A DNA stretch of 64,000 bases from Pterobdella sp. o SKG-2022 (GCA_964035795.1 OZ038322.1:8941868-9005867); one strand, 5' to 3'. Positions 38,981-52,573 are shown, numbered from the stretch's first letter. Notes: generated by a model not told the origin, from the letters alone. Made by a program: numbers and translations.

Positions 38981-41822
38981 TTTAGTTTGAATTGAAGAGA
39001 GAAACCTATTTGTTACTTCATCTTTTATATTGGTGGACATCTGTTTGGAAGTTGCTATCAAACAAGAAAAAACATACGGAATTTTAGAAAATAAAGTCCT
39101 TAGAATATTTTAAATTAAACAAAGGCTTGAATATTTTTCACACCATTATATGATATCATTAAATAATTTAACTCTATAATGAAGTCAAAAGCTTAAAAAT
39201 TTTTTAATGGTGCTTTTCATTTTGGCGACATTATCATTAGACTGTTGATTCAAACGCAATGTTTGTATGATCAATGAAAGGACTTTCAATGTTTCGAGTT
39301 TGAATAACTTTTGAATCATTAGTGAAATTTTGAATAATTCTATAAATAACTTAAAACAAATAATTTTAAATTAATGATTGTGAAACTTGAAAGATTATAA
39401 ATGGCTAAAAAAATATTTTTAATACAACAAATAAAAGCTTCAACAGAAGTATGTATAATTGAAGTATAAAGTAATTTATGTAAAAGTATCAGTACTTTTG
39501 GAAAACAAGTCCATTTAAAATTGTGCAGTTACTTCCGACAAGGATAGTCTTATAATGATGTATGATTAAATTTTGCTAATCAAAATTTTAGTCAAATTTA
39601 AATATAGGTATTTTAAAATTTTTGTTCTTCAAAATATAACAATGAGAATAACGAAAAATATATTTTTTTTTATAAACAACTTGAAAAAACTCATTTTTGT
39701 TATACAATTGAAAACTCTTTCTTCACATTCAAAAATAACTTTTTGAAAATTTTCGTTTCGTAAAACCTTCGAAAAGGCTTATTAAATTTCATTCATTCGT
39801 GCAAAGTTTTTATTCATAGTCCCCTTGGCTAATAAAATATGCACACAGTTAATTTTCAGCAATCATTATTTAATTTCTTAAATAACCTGCTTGTAGATAT
39901 TATTTTCGAAAAGACTCAAAATTAATGATTGAATCGAAACTGATTAAAAGATAAACTCATCAATTCCCCTTGATTGAGAATGATTGTCCTACGTGTTTTT
40001 TGAGTAGTTTCGCAAACGTGTGTAGTTAGGTTGCTGTCTTTTTTTGGGTCGTGGTAAATGAGGTTAAAGCTGTTTGAAACACACTCGAGCAACTAATGGG
40101 GATAACATATCTTGTTTTTGAAATTTAAAAAAAAATAGTTTTGGAACTTTTGGTTCCAAATTAGTTTTATTTGCTTGAAAGCTATAATTTAAGTTGGTTT
40201 GGTTTATAAATAAAAAATCAGAGCAAAGTTCTCTATTCCCAACAAAAAAGTTTTAACGATAAAAAGATGAATTAAAAAAAAAGAAATTAATTTAAATCGA
40301 TAATAACACAAATACATTTTTTAAATTTTCTCAAATACGACTTCGTAATGGTCTGTTGCAGAAATGCAGACCTCTTGCGCTTTTATGGGTCCTTCATTCT
40401 GTTTGCTCTTCTGCTTATCTCTTGAAAGAATTTTTACTACATATGGGATTATTGGTCAAAAATCTCAAATTTTGTTTCAAGAGGCGCTATTATTTCTTTG
40501 ACAAAGTTTTTCTATATGGTTCACGTTCATTTGATGCTCTTGATCGACCTAATAGCTCACTTATGTAGTATTCATTTTCATAAAGATATTTACCAATACT
40601 AGATGCTTTTCAAGTACTCAAGGTAACTTTAATTTTTGTAAAATTATTGAATTAACAAATACTTTTCGACTTAATTAGATTAAATTTAATTTAAACGATT
40701 AACAAAAAGAGGAAATCTCTCAAAAGTGATGATGGTTGTGCTTGAAATGAAAAAGATAAAATGAAAAAGATTTGGAAAACATAAATATTAAAATAAAAAC
40801 ACTTTTAGGAGTTTATTTTAGCCAAAGAAGCTTCTCGTAAGATGAACTTAGGTTATCAAAGGAAAGTACATTTATAAGAACGTTACTGACTTCGATAGAA
40901 ATCTGTCAACATTTGGATATCTGACGCCTTATTGATGAAAAATAATGAACTAGTGTAAAAGATTTTCTTTAGCCTAATGAACTAATTTGAAAAATAGAGA
41001 CATAAAAAATATATGCACAAATGTTTTGAAATACAATAAAAATAGCAAAGATATAAAAATTGTAATTAATAAATCAATGAATAAAATAAAAAATTAATTG
41101 AATAGAATAAAAAATAATAGATATAATAAAATAATAAATAAGATAAACTAAAAATTATCAAATATTCACTTTATACCATTTCCAAATGAAACAAGTCTTA
41201 ATGACCATTAGATCATCAATAGTAGATTTTCCCATGAAAAAATGGTATGCTTCTAATAATTTCTTTTCTTTGTTGTCCTGCAATCATTTTCTATGTGAAC
41301 TTTGATTTGAATATTCATGTTCGGCTCAAAGAATTATAACATTAAAAGTATTGAAAATATTGCAACAGTTGCAAAACTATAATAAACATACCAAAGTTTT
41401 TTCAATTTTTTTAGACACAAATAATTTAAAAGAAGACAAAAGATTGTTATGATCGAAAATATTACAATCTATCTACTATATCACATTGTCTACAAATTTT
41501 ATCGCGAACATTAGATTTAATTTAAGATTCAAATTCTCAAGCCTGGTTCTCCAATCATTTTCAATCAAGCAATAATATATTTTACGTTTGAAAAATTATA
41601 GAACCATGCATAAAACTGTCTAAAAATTCATACTTCAAATTTTGACACTTACACATTTGAAACCACATTGAATGAGTTTGGCCAATAAAAAGGCCTTCAA
41701 AATTATTGAGTGCTGAATTTTTTTTCAACTAAGTGCATTTTTTAAAATTCTTTTTTTGTTTCAAGCAATTTTCTACATAGGTTTTTACACTAAGTTGTCA
41801 AATCCCACAATGTACAAGTTTT
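38981..41822. other. AT-rich intergenic DNA
   Basis: Lies between the lectin gene start and the GPCR 3' end. Apart from a diverged foldback-family-A segment near 40820-40865, nothing is recognised. Confidence 0.55.
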
Positions 41823-44800
41823 TCATTTACATAGTAAATCTTTGAATGCTTGTTGGAAATTTTTATTAGTGAGGAAACACAGAAGCGGGTTGAGGAAGCT
41901 ATGGAAATGAGTGAGAAGAGAGAAAAAAGTGAAGAATGAAATCGTCCACGGGAATTTCTTCGCCAATTCTTTGTCAATTAACAAGAATATCTGTTCGAGA
42001 AAAAAATAAGGTAAAATTTGTTAACCTTTAAAGTGACATTTTTTAAATTTAAAACACATTTAAATTTTCACAAGCCTTTTTCATTCATTTTCATGAATTT
42101 TTCAAAAAAAGTTAGAGAAACATAAGTTGAAAATGATTTTGAGATATTAGGATAAATTTGTTCTCAACTTTCAAATACCTTCAGATTTAAATCTTAACTA
42201 AATTTTAGTTGATTATTGTAAATCTATGTAGATTAATAACAAGCTGGTTAATGAAAAAGTCTCAAACATGGCTAATGAAAAAAAGGATCGATGTAATAAA
42301 TAAAAAAGAAAAAAAACTCAGATCGATAGTCCATATTCTACATCACACAAATCTGTTGAAAATCAATTTAGAAGAGCGGATGAAAGGTAAAATGAAAACA
42401 AAATGCTAGATGATATGATGAAAAAGGGTTGTAGAACAAAGGAAGAGGAAGGCGGAAGATAGAAGATGATGAAAACATCTGGTTTGAAAAACCTGCCGAT
42501 AGCAGAAAACATTGGTGGTAATGATGATGATGAAGATGTAGACTGAATTTAAGTAATAAAGTTCTCAACTCAATTTAACTAGATTATTTGTTAGACTTCA
42601 AAATAAGCACCCAGAATGTTTGAGAAAAAAAATTCAAAATATTTGTAAATCGCAACATAGAAATATTTTTCATTCACTCGTATATTTGTAGGTGCATCTT
42701 GGTTCACGATTTTCATCCATTTCCTCCTCTCACTGCGCTTTTCTTTAATGCATAAAATGCTTGAACTAGTTGTTACCAGTGAAGTTCCAGCTGGGAAGCT
42801 AGTTTTTTTTTACTTTTAACCGCCTTTTTCAGGTATTTTTTGCTCACTTTTTTCAGTTTTCAATCTGTCTTGCAAGGTCTAATGTTGTATCCTCCTGTTT
42901 CGTCGCCATTGTTGCATCTTCGTTTATTTTTAAAGTGGGTTCTTTACTGAAAAAATAGACTTTTATCAACAAAATAAAAAGACTTGATTAATCAGAACAT
43001 AAACGCTTATGATAACTATAATACAAATCAACAAAAATATTAACGCACTCAGAAAGGTCAACGCTCATTTATATATGGGTGCAGGGTCCCTCCTTTCAAG
43101 CATGCCCACGGGCATGCTAAAGTTTGGCACAAGTGAAGCACAACAGCCTGAATCTATAAGTAAAGACAACAAACACAAAGTATTTATTAAAAAACACGAA
43201 GCTTTTTGTATGGCTAGCTTACATTATCAAGTGATCTACTAGCCTTACGAAAAGCTTCGTGTCATTTAATAAATACTTTGTGTTTGTTGTTCTTACTTTC
43301 AGCACAAGTATTCATAGCTTTTGGAAAACTACTTAAAACGTCTCTATAAATTAATAATGGAAATCTACTCACAACAATTAAGAAGTACAATTTGCCTCAA
43401 GATTCTCACCAAATTCCCCAATCAATCAAGCGCATTTTTGATTACTTTGCTCAATATTTTAGCTGTTTTTGTTTCAGTCTCAATGGTTTCTGGTTGATGC
43501 TTATTTAATATTTTGCCTAGCAACTGCATTGAAGTGCGTTTTTATGTGTTCAAGAACAACAAATAAATGATGATGCTCAAGACCAACACAAATGAACAAA
43601 AGAATTTCATTTTTTTTGTGGGTATTACGTTTCTGAACGCTCACTCAAGCACTTTGCTAGATATATCAATAATAAAATAAATCAATAATTATTGAACAAG
43701 GAAGTTCTTTGTGTTTGAAAAACTTTTTAAAAAAATATATGGTGCTTCTTTGGTTGCCCCTATCTGGGGTTCGGTTGCGCAATTGATTGGCTCCACAAGA
43801 CGCTACTCCATGAAGACTACTTAGTGTCGGCCCACGCGGGATCGAACCCATCATTTTTAGATAATTAGTCTAATCTTCTACCACTGAGCTATAGAGGCCG
43901 AAAAAATATTTTTCTAAATACAAATATTTTTTGAAATAAAAACTTTTTTTGATCGTTTAAATAATATATTAATAAAAAAATGAATATATTAACCAGTAAA
44001 TGAATAAATAAATTGAAGAATAAATAATCAAATGAATAAATAAAATGAATGCATAAACAACAATGAGTGAATATTTTGAATGCATTCCACAGAAACATCA
44101 AAATATGGGGCCACATGCAGACCAGTCACCTCTTCACTCCAAGAGACAACTGTTAATTCATATTTTTTTCTTATTGGCACCCCATATTAGAGCTTGTTGA
44201 GTTTAAGTTATAATTTTATTTAGCTAACGCTTTTTTGTCCATTATATTTTAATTACTACCGACACAAACAAACAAGAAAAAAAACTGCATAAAAAGCAAA
44301 AATGTTTGTGGATATTATAATTAATGTTTTTTTTAATTGTGAAAAACAGTTTATCGTTTCGAGCTGGAGTTTTTTTATGGAAATTTTTGCGTCATGTTGC
44401 AGAGAAGCACAATCTTTCATCTAATTTTCCTGGTTTACATATGATGATGAATGCCTTTTGAAATAATGCATGTACATCTTGTAAGACGACCTTCAGTGAA
44501 TTTCAAAAACATTCTGAATTGGTTTCAAAGTGTGGGCTGGAAAAATCAGTTATCTATGTTTTGAATGAACAAAGCTTTCAGATATTGCTAATTAGCATTT
44601 TGAGGTAACTAATTTGAGCATGCACATACTTCGCCACAACTTTGAAAATGAATTATACATTCTTTAAGTTTTCACCTATATACGTGACTCAAATTTAGCA
44701 AATAAATAGTTTTTTTTTCTATTGATCTGTTAAATTTATTCCCAGAAATTTTTGGTTTTTATGACTTTGAATTCAAAAAACTTTCAAAAAACATTCAAAT

Positions 44801-47800
44801 TAGAATTTATCTCAGAATGTACATTTTCTAGTTTAGAACTATTTATTAAAATTAAAATTTGATTTATATAATTATTGGCAGGATCGAAGTTTAAATATTT
44901 TAAACTTAAACTGAAAATCTCTTGGAGAAAACCAAAAAGCATGATATAGGCCATAATAATGACTTTTTTTTATTTGTGCATTTTAATAAACATTTTGAAA
45001 TTAAAAATAAATGTAAATAATACTATAAAATTCAAAAACTAATAATAATTAATAGCGGGTTTTTGAATAAATGGCTTCTGTAAAACTGTGGTCGGTACTT
45101 TTTGAAAATATTCCTTTATTATGTAACTTGACTAAATAAAGTGTCAACTTGATTGACATTATTAACATCGGTGTTCGAGAGTATTGAAATAGAACAATGG
45201 CAAAGTGCTTTGTGTTCTCTCCTCAATACAAGCCTATTCCATTGTTTTTTAGACAAAATTTCATACCTTTTTTCTCTGTCACGTTTTTATTCATTTTTAA
45301 TATTTTTTCAAAGTAGTTAGCGGGCTTTTGAATTGCCATGAGTATATCACCTTGAAGGGGTTCTATTTCCATCTCGACATTAATTGGCGTTTTCTTAATA
45401 CTTACCTTTTTTTTGTAAGAAAAAATCGAAGATTTTCTATAGTTTTCAGGGTTGCTTCATGTTTTTTGTACCCCATTTTACTTTGGAACAAACTTTTAAT
45501 TTGCGTTACAGGCATTTCTCTAATTCACTTCTTGTATCACGTTAGCGTTTGTATTTTTTTCTCAAAGCACTTGTCATATCAAAACACATTTTGAATATTT
45601 ATGTTCGGCTCAAAGAATTGAATTTTTTATGTAAGTTTACATAATAAATTAATTTCACTTTTTTAAGTAAAAAGATTATCCTTCTTTATTAAAAACAAAA
45701 CCAAAAATTCTTAAACTCTGTTGGTTGGCATTTTTAATATTTGCTTAAGAGACATGTTTCTAACACGTTTTTAAACATTTCCACATGCAGCAATTCTTTA
45801 AACACTCAAACAAATGATTTTAAAACTTGAACTTCAGCATTCAACTCACGCTTCTCAAAGCCCTCGACCACAACAGACTCATAATATAGGGTCTCTCAAT
45901 TGATTACCAAATCTTTTTATTTGCTTGTCAAATCTTGCAATTGATTGTCAATTTTTCGGAATGGATTGCCAAATTTATGCAATTGAAAATCAAATTTTCA
46001 AAACAAATGGAGTAAATTTATTTAAGCTTGCTTTCTTGACGAAGTTCAAAAAGCCTCAAAAAGATTTTTTTCCAACTTTTGCATCCAATTTTTTGGAATT
46101 TTTTTTAATTAAAAAAAAATTTTTTTAGTTTTTTTTGAATATTTAAACTAAGTCTTCATTTAAATAAATTAAAATTTTGAAATAAACTGCAAAGATTTGG
46201 TAATCAATTGAGAAATCCTAAATTGACTTGCATGATTTGAGCCTTAACTACCTGGTTATTTTAGAAGAGGTCTTAATTTTTTAGAACAATATCTTGCCGA
46301 AATTTTTATCCTTCAATTTAAAACTCATATTTAGCTTCCATATTGAATGATATTCTCAACTTTAAGACGATAGAACTTTTTCAAACGTTTTTTACGATTG
46401 TAGTAAGTTGCTCATACAAAAGCTGCCACAAAAATCCTTGTTGAACCATGAACAAACTTCATCTGCTTTGAAGTATGTCATTTAGCTTACAGAGTAACAC
46501 GTTTCTATTTACTTTTTTTGTTAGCATGGTGTCCCAAGTGTGCTTCATGCTTCCGAGCTCTGTTTCTACTGTCTACCGCCATTTTGTTTTGGGCAACTTA
46601 GTTTTCTGTTTGGTGCTGCCCGATGAAAATCTGTTCTTAATAAAGAACTTTGTTTTGAGAACAGCCAATCTATCATTAAAGCTTTTTCATGAATTTGTTT
46701 TTCATGTCAAGAGCGTAAACCAAATGCAGCCCTCGTTTAATTTCAAGGTTGATGGTGTGTTGAAAAACTTCCTATAAAAATGTTTTGCGTTTTTTGCTTT
46801 GTTAAATTCTTTTCAGCATCATAAACTACATTTAAACGTATAGAACTATTTATCAAAACTCACTAAAATGAAGGATGGTTATTTATTTTATTGATCTTGA
46901 GCTAGACTACAGAGAACAGTTTTTTTCTATCTTGTATGTGGCAATTTCCAAAAGTTCAGTATCAAATAATGTAACTAAAATGAGTTTTTATTTTTTGCTT
47001 TCAGATTTGGTAGTGTGAAAAAGAAAGATAAAGCATAAAAAGGATCAATAAATCACTTGTTATTACGCCTTACTTTTGAATGGAAATGTTTTAGACAACA
47101 AAAAACAGGTTTTATTGACGAAAATTTTTTTTTGGTTGGAAACTCAAAATAAATTTTGAAAAATTACTTCGAACTTTAAATTTTAAAATATTTATTAAAT
47201 CATTTTTTTCAACTTGTATTCATGATTTACATATTCAAAAACAATTTTCAGTATTTTTGGAACATATCAGCAGAGCTTTTACATTTTTATATAAAAAAAT
47301 CCTATCGTGTTTTTATATATTAAAATTCATTTGAAGCCCAATAAATGCAATATTTTGGGAATCTCGTGGTTTGTTTTAAAACTTCATTACCCTTCCAACC
47401 CCTATAAAACTATTGAGGAAGTAACTTTTTCGAAAAAAATATCTATGTTGCTGTTTCATTCATCAAATTATTTTCATAATTTTTTTATTTAAATTAATTT
47501 GTGAAATCTGCATTTAAATTCTACAATTTTATTGGCTTATAAGAGATTTAGAAATTTAAAACTAAATATTACCTAGAAAATTTCACAATTAATTTTATTC
47601 ACAAAAAACTTTATGTAAGGGCTAATATTTTTTTGAATTAATCGATAAATTTATATAAAAATTTAAATTTTCTCTTAAATACGTTATTTTTTGTTCCTTA
47701 AGATTCAATAAAGTAAATTAAAAGTTGCCAATTTTGAATTAGAGGCTTTGAACAATTTTTGGCATTTTAACCTTTAAAATACGGAATTTGACGTAAAAAA

Positions 47801-50800
47801 CATGAAAATTTCTTCAAAAAAATTTGTTTTTCAATTTTTTTGGAAAAATTGAAAAATTAGATCCATCAATTATTCTTTCTTAACAGTAACTTCTGAACAT
47901 CGTGACTTTAAGAATCACTGCAATTTATTTAATTACACTTTAATTATTTTTTGAAAAAAGACTTTATGAATATCACATGCTTTTAAAAATATTTTCATTC
48001 TAACAGCCATAGCGCAAAGTTATTAAAGAAGAGACCTGCGAAATGTTGTACGGTAGCCAGCAAAAAGCATAAGCGACAATAATGATGGTGACAAGACGAG
48101 TAACTTTGCGTTGTCTCGGACCAACTGATTTGAAATTTTTTCTAGTTTTTATCTCCATCGTTTTGGGAGTAGCTTTGCCAATTTTTATTTTGTTCATTTC
48201 TTTTATATTTTTTCTGAGACTTTGTTTTTTATCTCTCATAAAATTGGCCTTTTTTCTCAAGCTATGTATTCCATGATGTGGGTTTGTTCCAGGAAGGTCA
48301 TTTTGGGAAGATATTTTGTTGTTTGAGTTGTTCAGCATTTTTCTGTCCGCACTGTTATTACTATTTGGTTTTTCTATTGGTTGTTTTTCAATATTTCCAT
48401 TTTCTTTCCTATATTCCACCTCTCCATTCAAGAGAGCAGAAAGTTTTTTATCATTTTTTGGAATATTTTGGTTGTTCTCAATTAGTTTTTTATTTTTTCC
48501 AATACTAAGAGTATCATCTTTTTCACATATATTGACAACGTCACAAATTTTAATAGTCTCAAAATTTTTCTCCGCCATTTTTTTGATACTTATATCAGTG
48601 TTTTTGAACGTCTCTTTAGTGGTTGAGTATTTTTGTAAGGGTTTCAAATGCAGCTGTAAAATGTAGTTCATAAAAAATAAATCATATGAAGCGCTACTTC
48701 TCCTCAGACACATTTTATTCTTCAAGATTTTTTGAAGCACTTTTTGTGCAAAACTCATATTATTTTTATGATAAGGTTTTGAATGAAATACTACTTTTTC
48801 CAAGAAGTATAAATAGGTACTGCTTAATAGACAATGGGGATATGAACTGGTCTGAATGAATGGGAGTTTATCAACTCTTGCATGCTTGTGTGCATCTGTA
48901 GACTTTTGATCCTTGCAGCTCGATGCATTGCATTCAGTTACTGAATGTTTTTCTATTTTATCAGAACGATTTTCCTTTTCTTTATCATTATTTGAATTTC
49001 TGAAAGTGTTGAACAAAAATGAAATTATTTTAGGAATTTTTTCGACTAGTAATTTTTTCACCTTTTTGATAAATCCACTTGAAGATATTGCTCATCTGGA
49101 TTTGAAGGAGGAAGAAAAATTTCTTTTTCTGTTTTGGACTTTGAAATTGTAGATGAAAAAATCAATTTTACGACATTAAATTCTCAAATAATTTAAAAAC
49201 AATTAATCTTTTCAAAAAGTTGGAAATGAGATTACATGCTTAAACATATATTTTAATATATTTTGCAACGGAAAATCATCGGCTTGTTGAATACTTATTT
49301 AACATTTGCTCAATTTAATTATATTCAGTTAATAATATTTATATTAAAAACATACGAAAATTATATGATATTTTTAATCTCATGTTTTATAGAGCACCAC
49401 CGCATGTCTTCCATACCAGAAAAATCTACAGCCACAAAACTCATTAAAAATTTTTGAACTCCGAATTATTCAGTTTACATTAATTTCCCATCCAACACTG
49501 TAGATCAAAAACTATTTAAAAGCATAAAAGTTTGGCTTAAGGAGACTTGCACCCTTTCATTACTTTTGGCCGTATAGCCAAGTGGTAAAGCGTTAGATTA
49601 ATCTTCTAAAGTTATCGGGTTTGATCCAGTGCTGGTCCAACAGTTAGCAATTGTTTCAGTGTGTTTATGATACTTTAAATATGTAGCAAACATCTTGGAC
49701 TATATAAACACTATTTTACTTTTATAATAAATATACTAGAGCAATAGTTAAAGGGTTTGATGCTTGTTCACCCAAGCAATTTTGTAGTCAGCTCTGAGTT
49801 CAAAACTTATAAAGCAATTAAACGGTAGCATGTTTAATACAATGGATCAAATATATTGCTTGTCGTTTTCTATTAAAAGTTTTTTACTGAAATATAAAGA
49901 AAGATGGCACAACTAATGAGAAACATTTTTCACCGTAACATTGGTTCTTAACAAATAATAGATTTTTATAGACTACTTTTTAAATTTGTCCAAGGAAATT
50001 TTATTTAACTGGTATTTCTTGTTTTTGTCCGTTGTATGTCTGAGTGGAGATCAAAAATCGGTTGAATTTTCAATATTGCAAATGCATTTGTCCTAGACTG
50101 TTTACAATACACACTCTTGTGTATCTTACATATTATATGTTGCTCATATAAATTATCCGCATTCTTGCTGATATATTTTTTGCATGTTCATAATGTTTTT
50201 TTGAATTTTACTTATGTTGAACATAATTGACAATTAAATTCTATGTTTATCTCATTATATAGAAAAAATGAATTTCATACTAAAGTTTTATAAGATTTTA
50301 CTTATCGAAATTTATAGTTTTTCAAAAATGAATTTAATTTATAAAAATCCTCATTTTGACGAATAAAACAAAAAACTAATGGAAAAAAATATATACGATG
50401 TTTTTCGACAAAAAACATCAAATGTGAGAAATTTTTCAAAACATTTATTTAAATCAAAAGCTTTAATTTTCGATATGATAAAGAAGACACATGATGTCTG
50501 TAACGTTATGTAATGCAGTATTTATAATGCGCTTTTCCTTGTAGCTCAAAGCGTTTGCTACAAATTTAATGTAGCGAAAACTCACTGTGGAACAGGAGCT
50601 AATTGTGGGCCCACGTGGGATCGAACCTGGTAACTTAAGATAATTAGTCTAATGTTCTACCAGCTGAGCTATACGGGCCGACAAAATTTCTAAAAGAAAT
50701 AAAAATAACAAACTGATGGAATTCACGGTTTTAAGTCTATAACGAGTCAGTTAACTAAATTTTGCTTTTTCAGATTTTAACTCATTTATAAACGGCTTTG

Positions 50801-52415
50801 ATATAAGGATTTCAATGAACCAAAGTAAAACACAAAAAATTGTTGACACTTATAGTTTTTCAAACTTGAAAACCTTTAACTGTTAACGAAAAGCTTGGTA
50901 CTTCATAATAACAAATCTCAGTGTTGCAAAATTTTTTTTAGCTTCAATATATTTGATGATTATATCAGTTTTCATTTCCAATAATTTTCATAAAACTTGG
51001 ACCACTGTTGTGATTTTTTAGTGCTTTTGGGCATCATATTATGTATAAATTAATTCAGAACGCCAGCTAAAAATAGCTTCATCCATTTTGACAAATTTCC
51101 AATGCTTGAAGCTAATGATTAATTTTTTAAATTTGAAGTAAACTATGAAGTAGTCAAAGAAATTTTGATAAATAAATGTAATATTTCATAGGCAAAAAAT
51201 TTAATAGGCATAATTGTTCAATTAGATAGTTTGCGTAATAAGAATTTTATAAAACAATTTACTTGTTTAAGAAATAAAAGTTAAATTTTAAATGAAATTT
51301 TAAAATTTTCAGCATAAAACGTTGCTTTCACTCACAATTAAAGCTTTTCTTCTTAACTTATCAACGTTTGGTTTTTTCTTCAACAGTTTTTCATGATTTA
51401 ATTTTTTTGATCTGTTTTTTTCAGAAATTTTTGAAATAAGAAGTGAATAAAAAACCGTTATAGTTATGATAGGAATCAAGAAGCCAAACACAATAGAATA
51501 AATGACATAGGTTTGACGAATGGAGTTGTCATGCGATTCTGGAAAGACCACCGAGCAAATGAGAGGTTTAAGTTCTATGTTATTAACTAACTCGTATGAA
51601 AAATTATTGAAAACTGGAAGCAATAAACTAAAGTTAGTTAGTTTGGTTAGAAGATGGTCATAATAAGTATGAAGGTGCTTATCATCGAGATTAGAAGTGA
51701 CAAAAGAACTGTAGGAAGGCTGCTCGTGCAAGTACTGCATGAAATTGGAATCATTGTTATGTAGTAAAAACTCCATTTCGCTATACTTTTCTAAGTCAGT
51801 TAAGTTCATATCATCGATATAGTAGAACTCGTTTTGTTGGAAGTGATATTCTTCAAAAGGTCTTTGTTGGTGTTCTAAATCTTCGTAAGCTGTTGCTTCA
51901 ATGTTTGGTGGTTCTGCCTCGAAAAAAATCTGGTCTTGTATGTGATTAAAAGGAGTCATCATGAACTCCAAAGAATTGTCTATCCGGGTGGCGTTTGAAT
52001 AAACCATGACTGGAGAAGAAGCAAGAATAGCTAAAACCCAAGCTAAAACAATGAAAAAAATGATGAAAAGTGAAAAGCGATGCTTGGACACTGAAAAGGG
52101 ATAACTTACAGCAATGAACCGGTCAACACTTAAAAGTGTAAAAGTCAGAGATCCAGAAAAGATGCTAATGCAATGAATAGCATAATATAATTTACAAACA
52201 GCTGTGCCAAAAATCCATTCGTTTGTAACAGAAGTGATGATGTTGAAAGGTATGCAGCTGAGGTATAAGCAATCGGAAACCGCCAGGCTGAGAATGAGTT
52301 TGTTGGTGCACGTTTGCATGTGTGTTTTTTTGAGCACCACAAAAACTGTTAAGAAGTTTCCAAGCATACCCAACAAAAACAATAAGCCATTGATGCCTTG
52401 CAGCAAGTATGCCAT
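41823..52415 (-). CDS. Class A (rhodopsin-type) GPCR, peptide-receptor-like, with very long ECL2 and ICL3
   Basis: This is a seven-helix receptor of the plasma membrane. Exons: 51336-52415, 48036-49061, 41823-41990, all phase 0, 757 residues. TM1 has GN (19-20). TM2 has LAVSD (44-48). C74 and C287 are the TM3-ECL2 disulfide pair. TM3 ends DRF (98-100, for DRY). TM4 has W126. TM5 spans about 302-330. TM6 is TRLVTIIIVAYAFCWLPY. TM7 is FLNPLLCFLTN (NPxxY changed to NPLLC), then helix 8 NFQQAFKDLLCK with a likely palmitoylated Cys. ECL2 is about 160 residues with several N-glycosylation sequons; ICL3 is about 350 residues, polar. TM6 and ICL3 edges recall somatostatin/allatostatin-C receptors, but the 'peptide' label is inference. 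The ATG at 52415 leaves almost no N-terminus; the frame stays open to a possible acceptor at 52466, so an upstream exon may exist. Two SINEs sit in intron 1. Confidence 0.85.
43158..43303. repeat. Inverted repeat (foldback family A relative), arms of about 60 bp
   Basis: The left arm CAACAAACACAAAGTATTTA, TTAAAAAACACGAAGCTTTT (43158-43216) pairs with the right arm (43239-43303) at roughly 85 percent identity. The loop has TTACATTATCAAGTGATC. The CGAAGCTTTTCG core is shared with family A. It is in GPCR intron 2. Confidence 0.75.
43828..43900 (-). repeat. tRNA-derived SINE, head-only copy 4
   Basis: On the minus strand this reads GGCCTCTATAGCTCAGTGG, then TTAGACTAATTATCTAAA and GGGTTCGATCCCGCG. 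The downstream body is not recognisable. It lies in GPCR intron 2. Confidence 0.7.
49568..49735 (+). repeat. tRNA-derived SINE, copy 5
   Basis: GGCCGTATAGCCAAGTGG is followed by GCGTTAGATTAATCTTC and GGGTTTGATCC. The diverged body contains TTTAAATATGTAGCAAAC. It is in GPCR intron 1, antisense to the gene. Confidence 0.7.
50505..50681 (-). repeat. tRNA-derived SINE, near full-length copy 6
   Basis: The minus strand reads GGCCCGTATAGCTCAGCTGG, TTAGACTAATTATCTTAA, GGTTCGATCCCACG, then body GCTACATTAAATTTGTAGC and CAAGGAAAAGCGCATTAT, ending TGCATTACATAACGTTAC. Head, both hairpins and tail all match copy 3. It lies in GPCR intron 1 in the same orientation as the gene. Confidence 0.8.
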
Positions 52416-52573
52416 GCCAAAGTAGATGTTGAAGAAGGAAACTATCAAATTGAGTGTGTTATTCAGCTATTTGAACCAATAAAATTTTGAAAAAAAACAA
52501 AACTTAACGGTCAATGTTAAAACGATTATTTGAAAAAAACTTCAAACGGTTAGAAGCTTATGTCGGCCGCAAA

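Larger units (their letters stand above)
41991..48035 (-). other. 6-kb GPCR intron 2 containing repeats and coding-like patches
   Basis: The intron separates TM6 from TM7. It holds a SINE head (43.8 kb), the 43.2-kb inverted repeat, a perfect 20-base hairpin at 43098-43117, and short coding-like patches at 42210-42545 (+) and 42850-42960 (-) that I could not assign. The rest is AT-rich. Confidence 0.6.

Noticed and set aside
41878..41940. Plus-strand EETQKRVEEAMEMSEKR coiled-coil peptide
   Set aside because: It is the antisense shadow of the GPCR TM7 exon.
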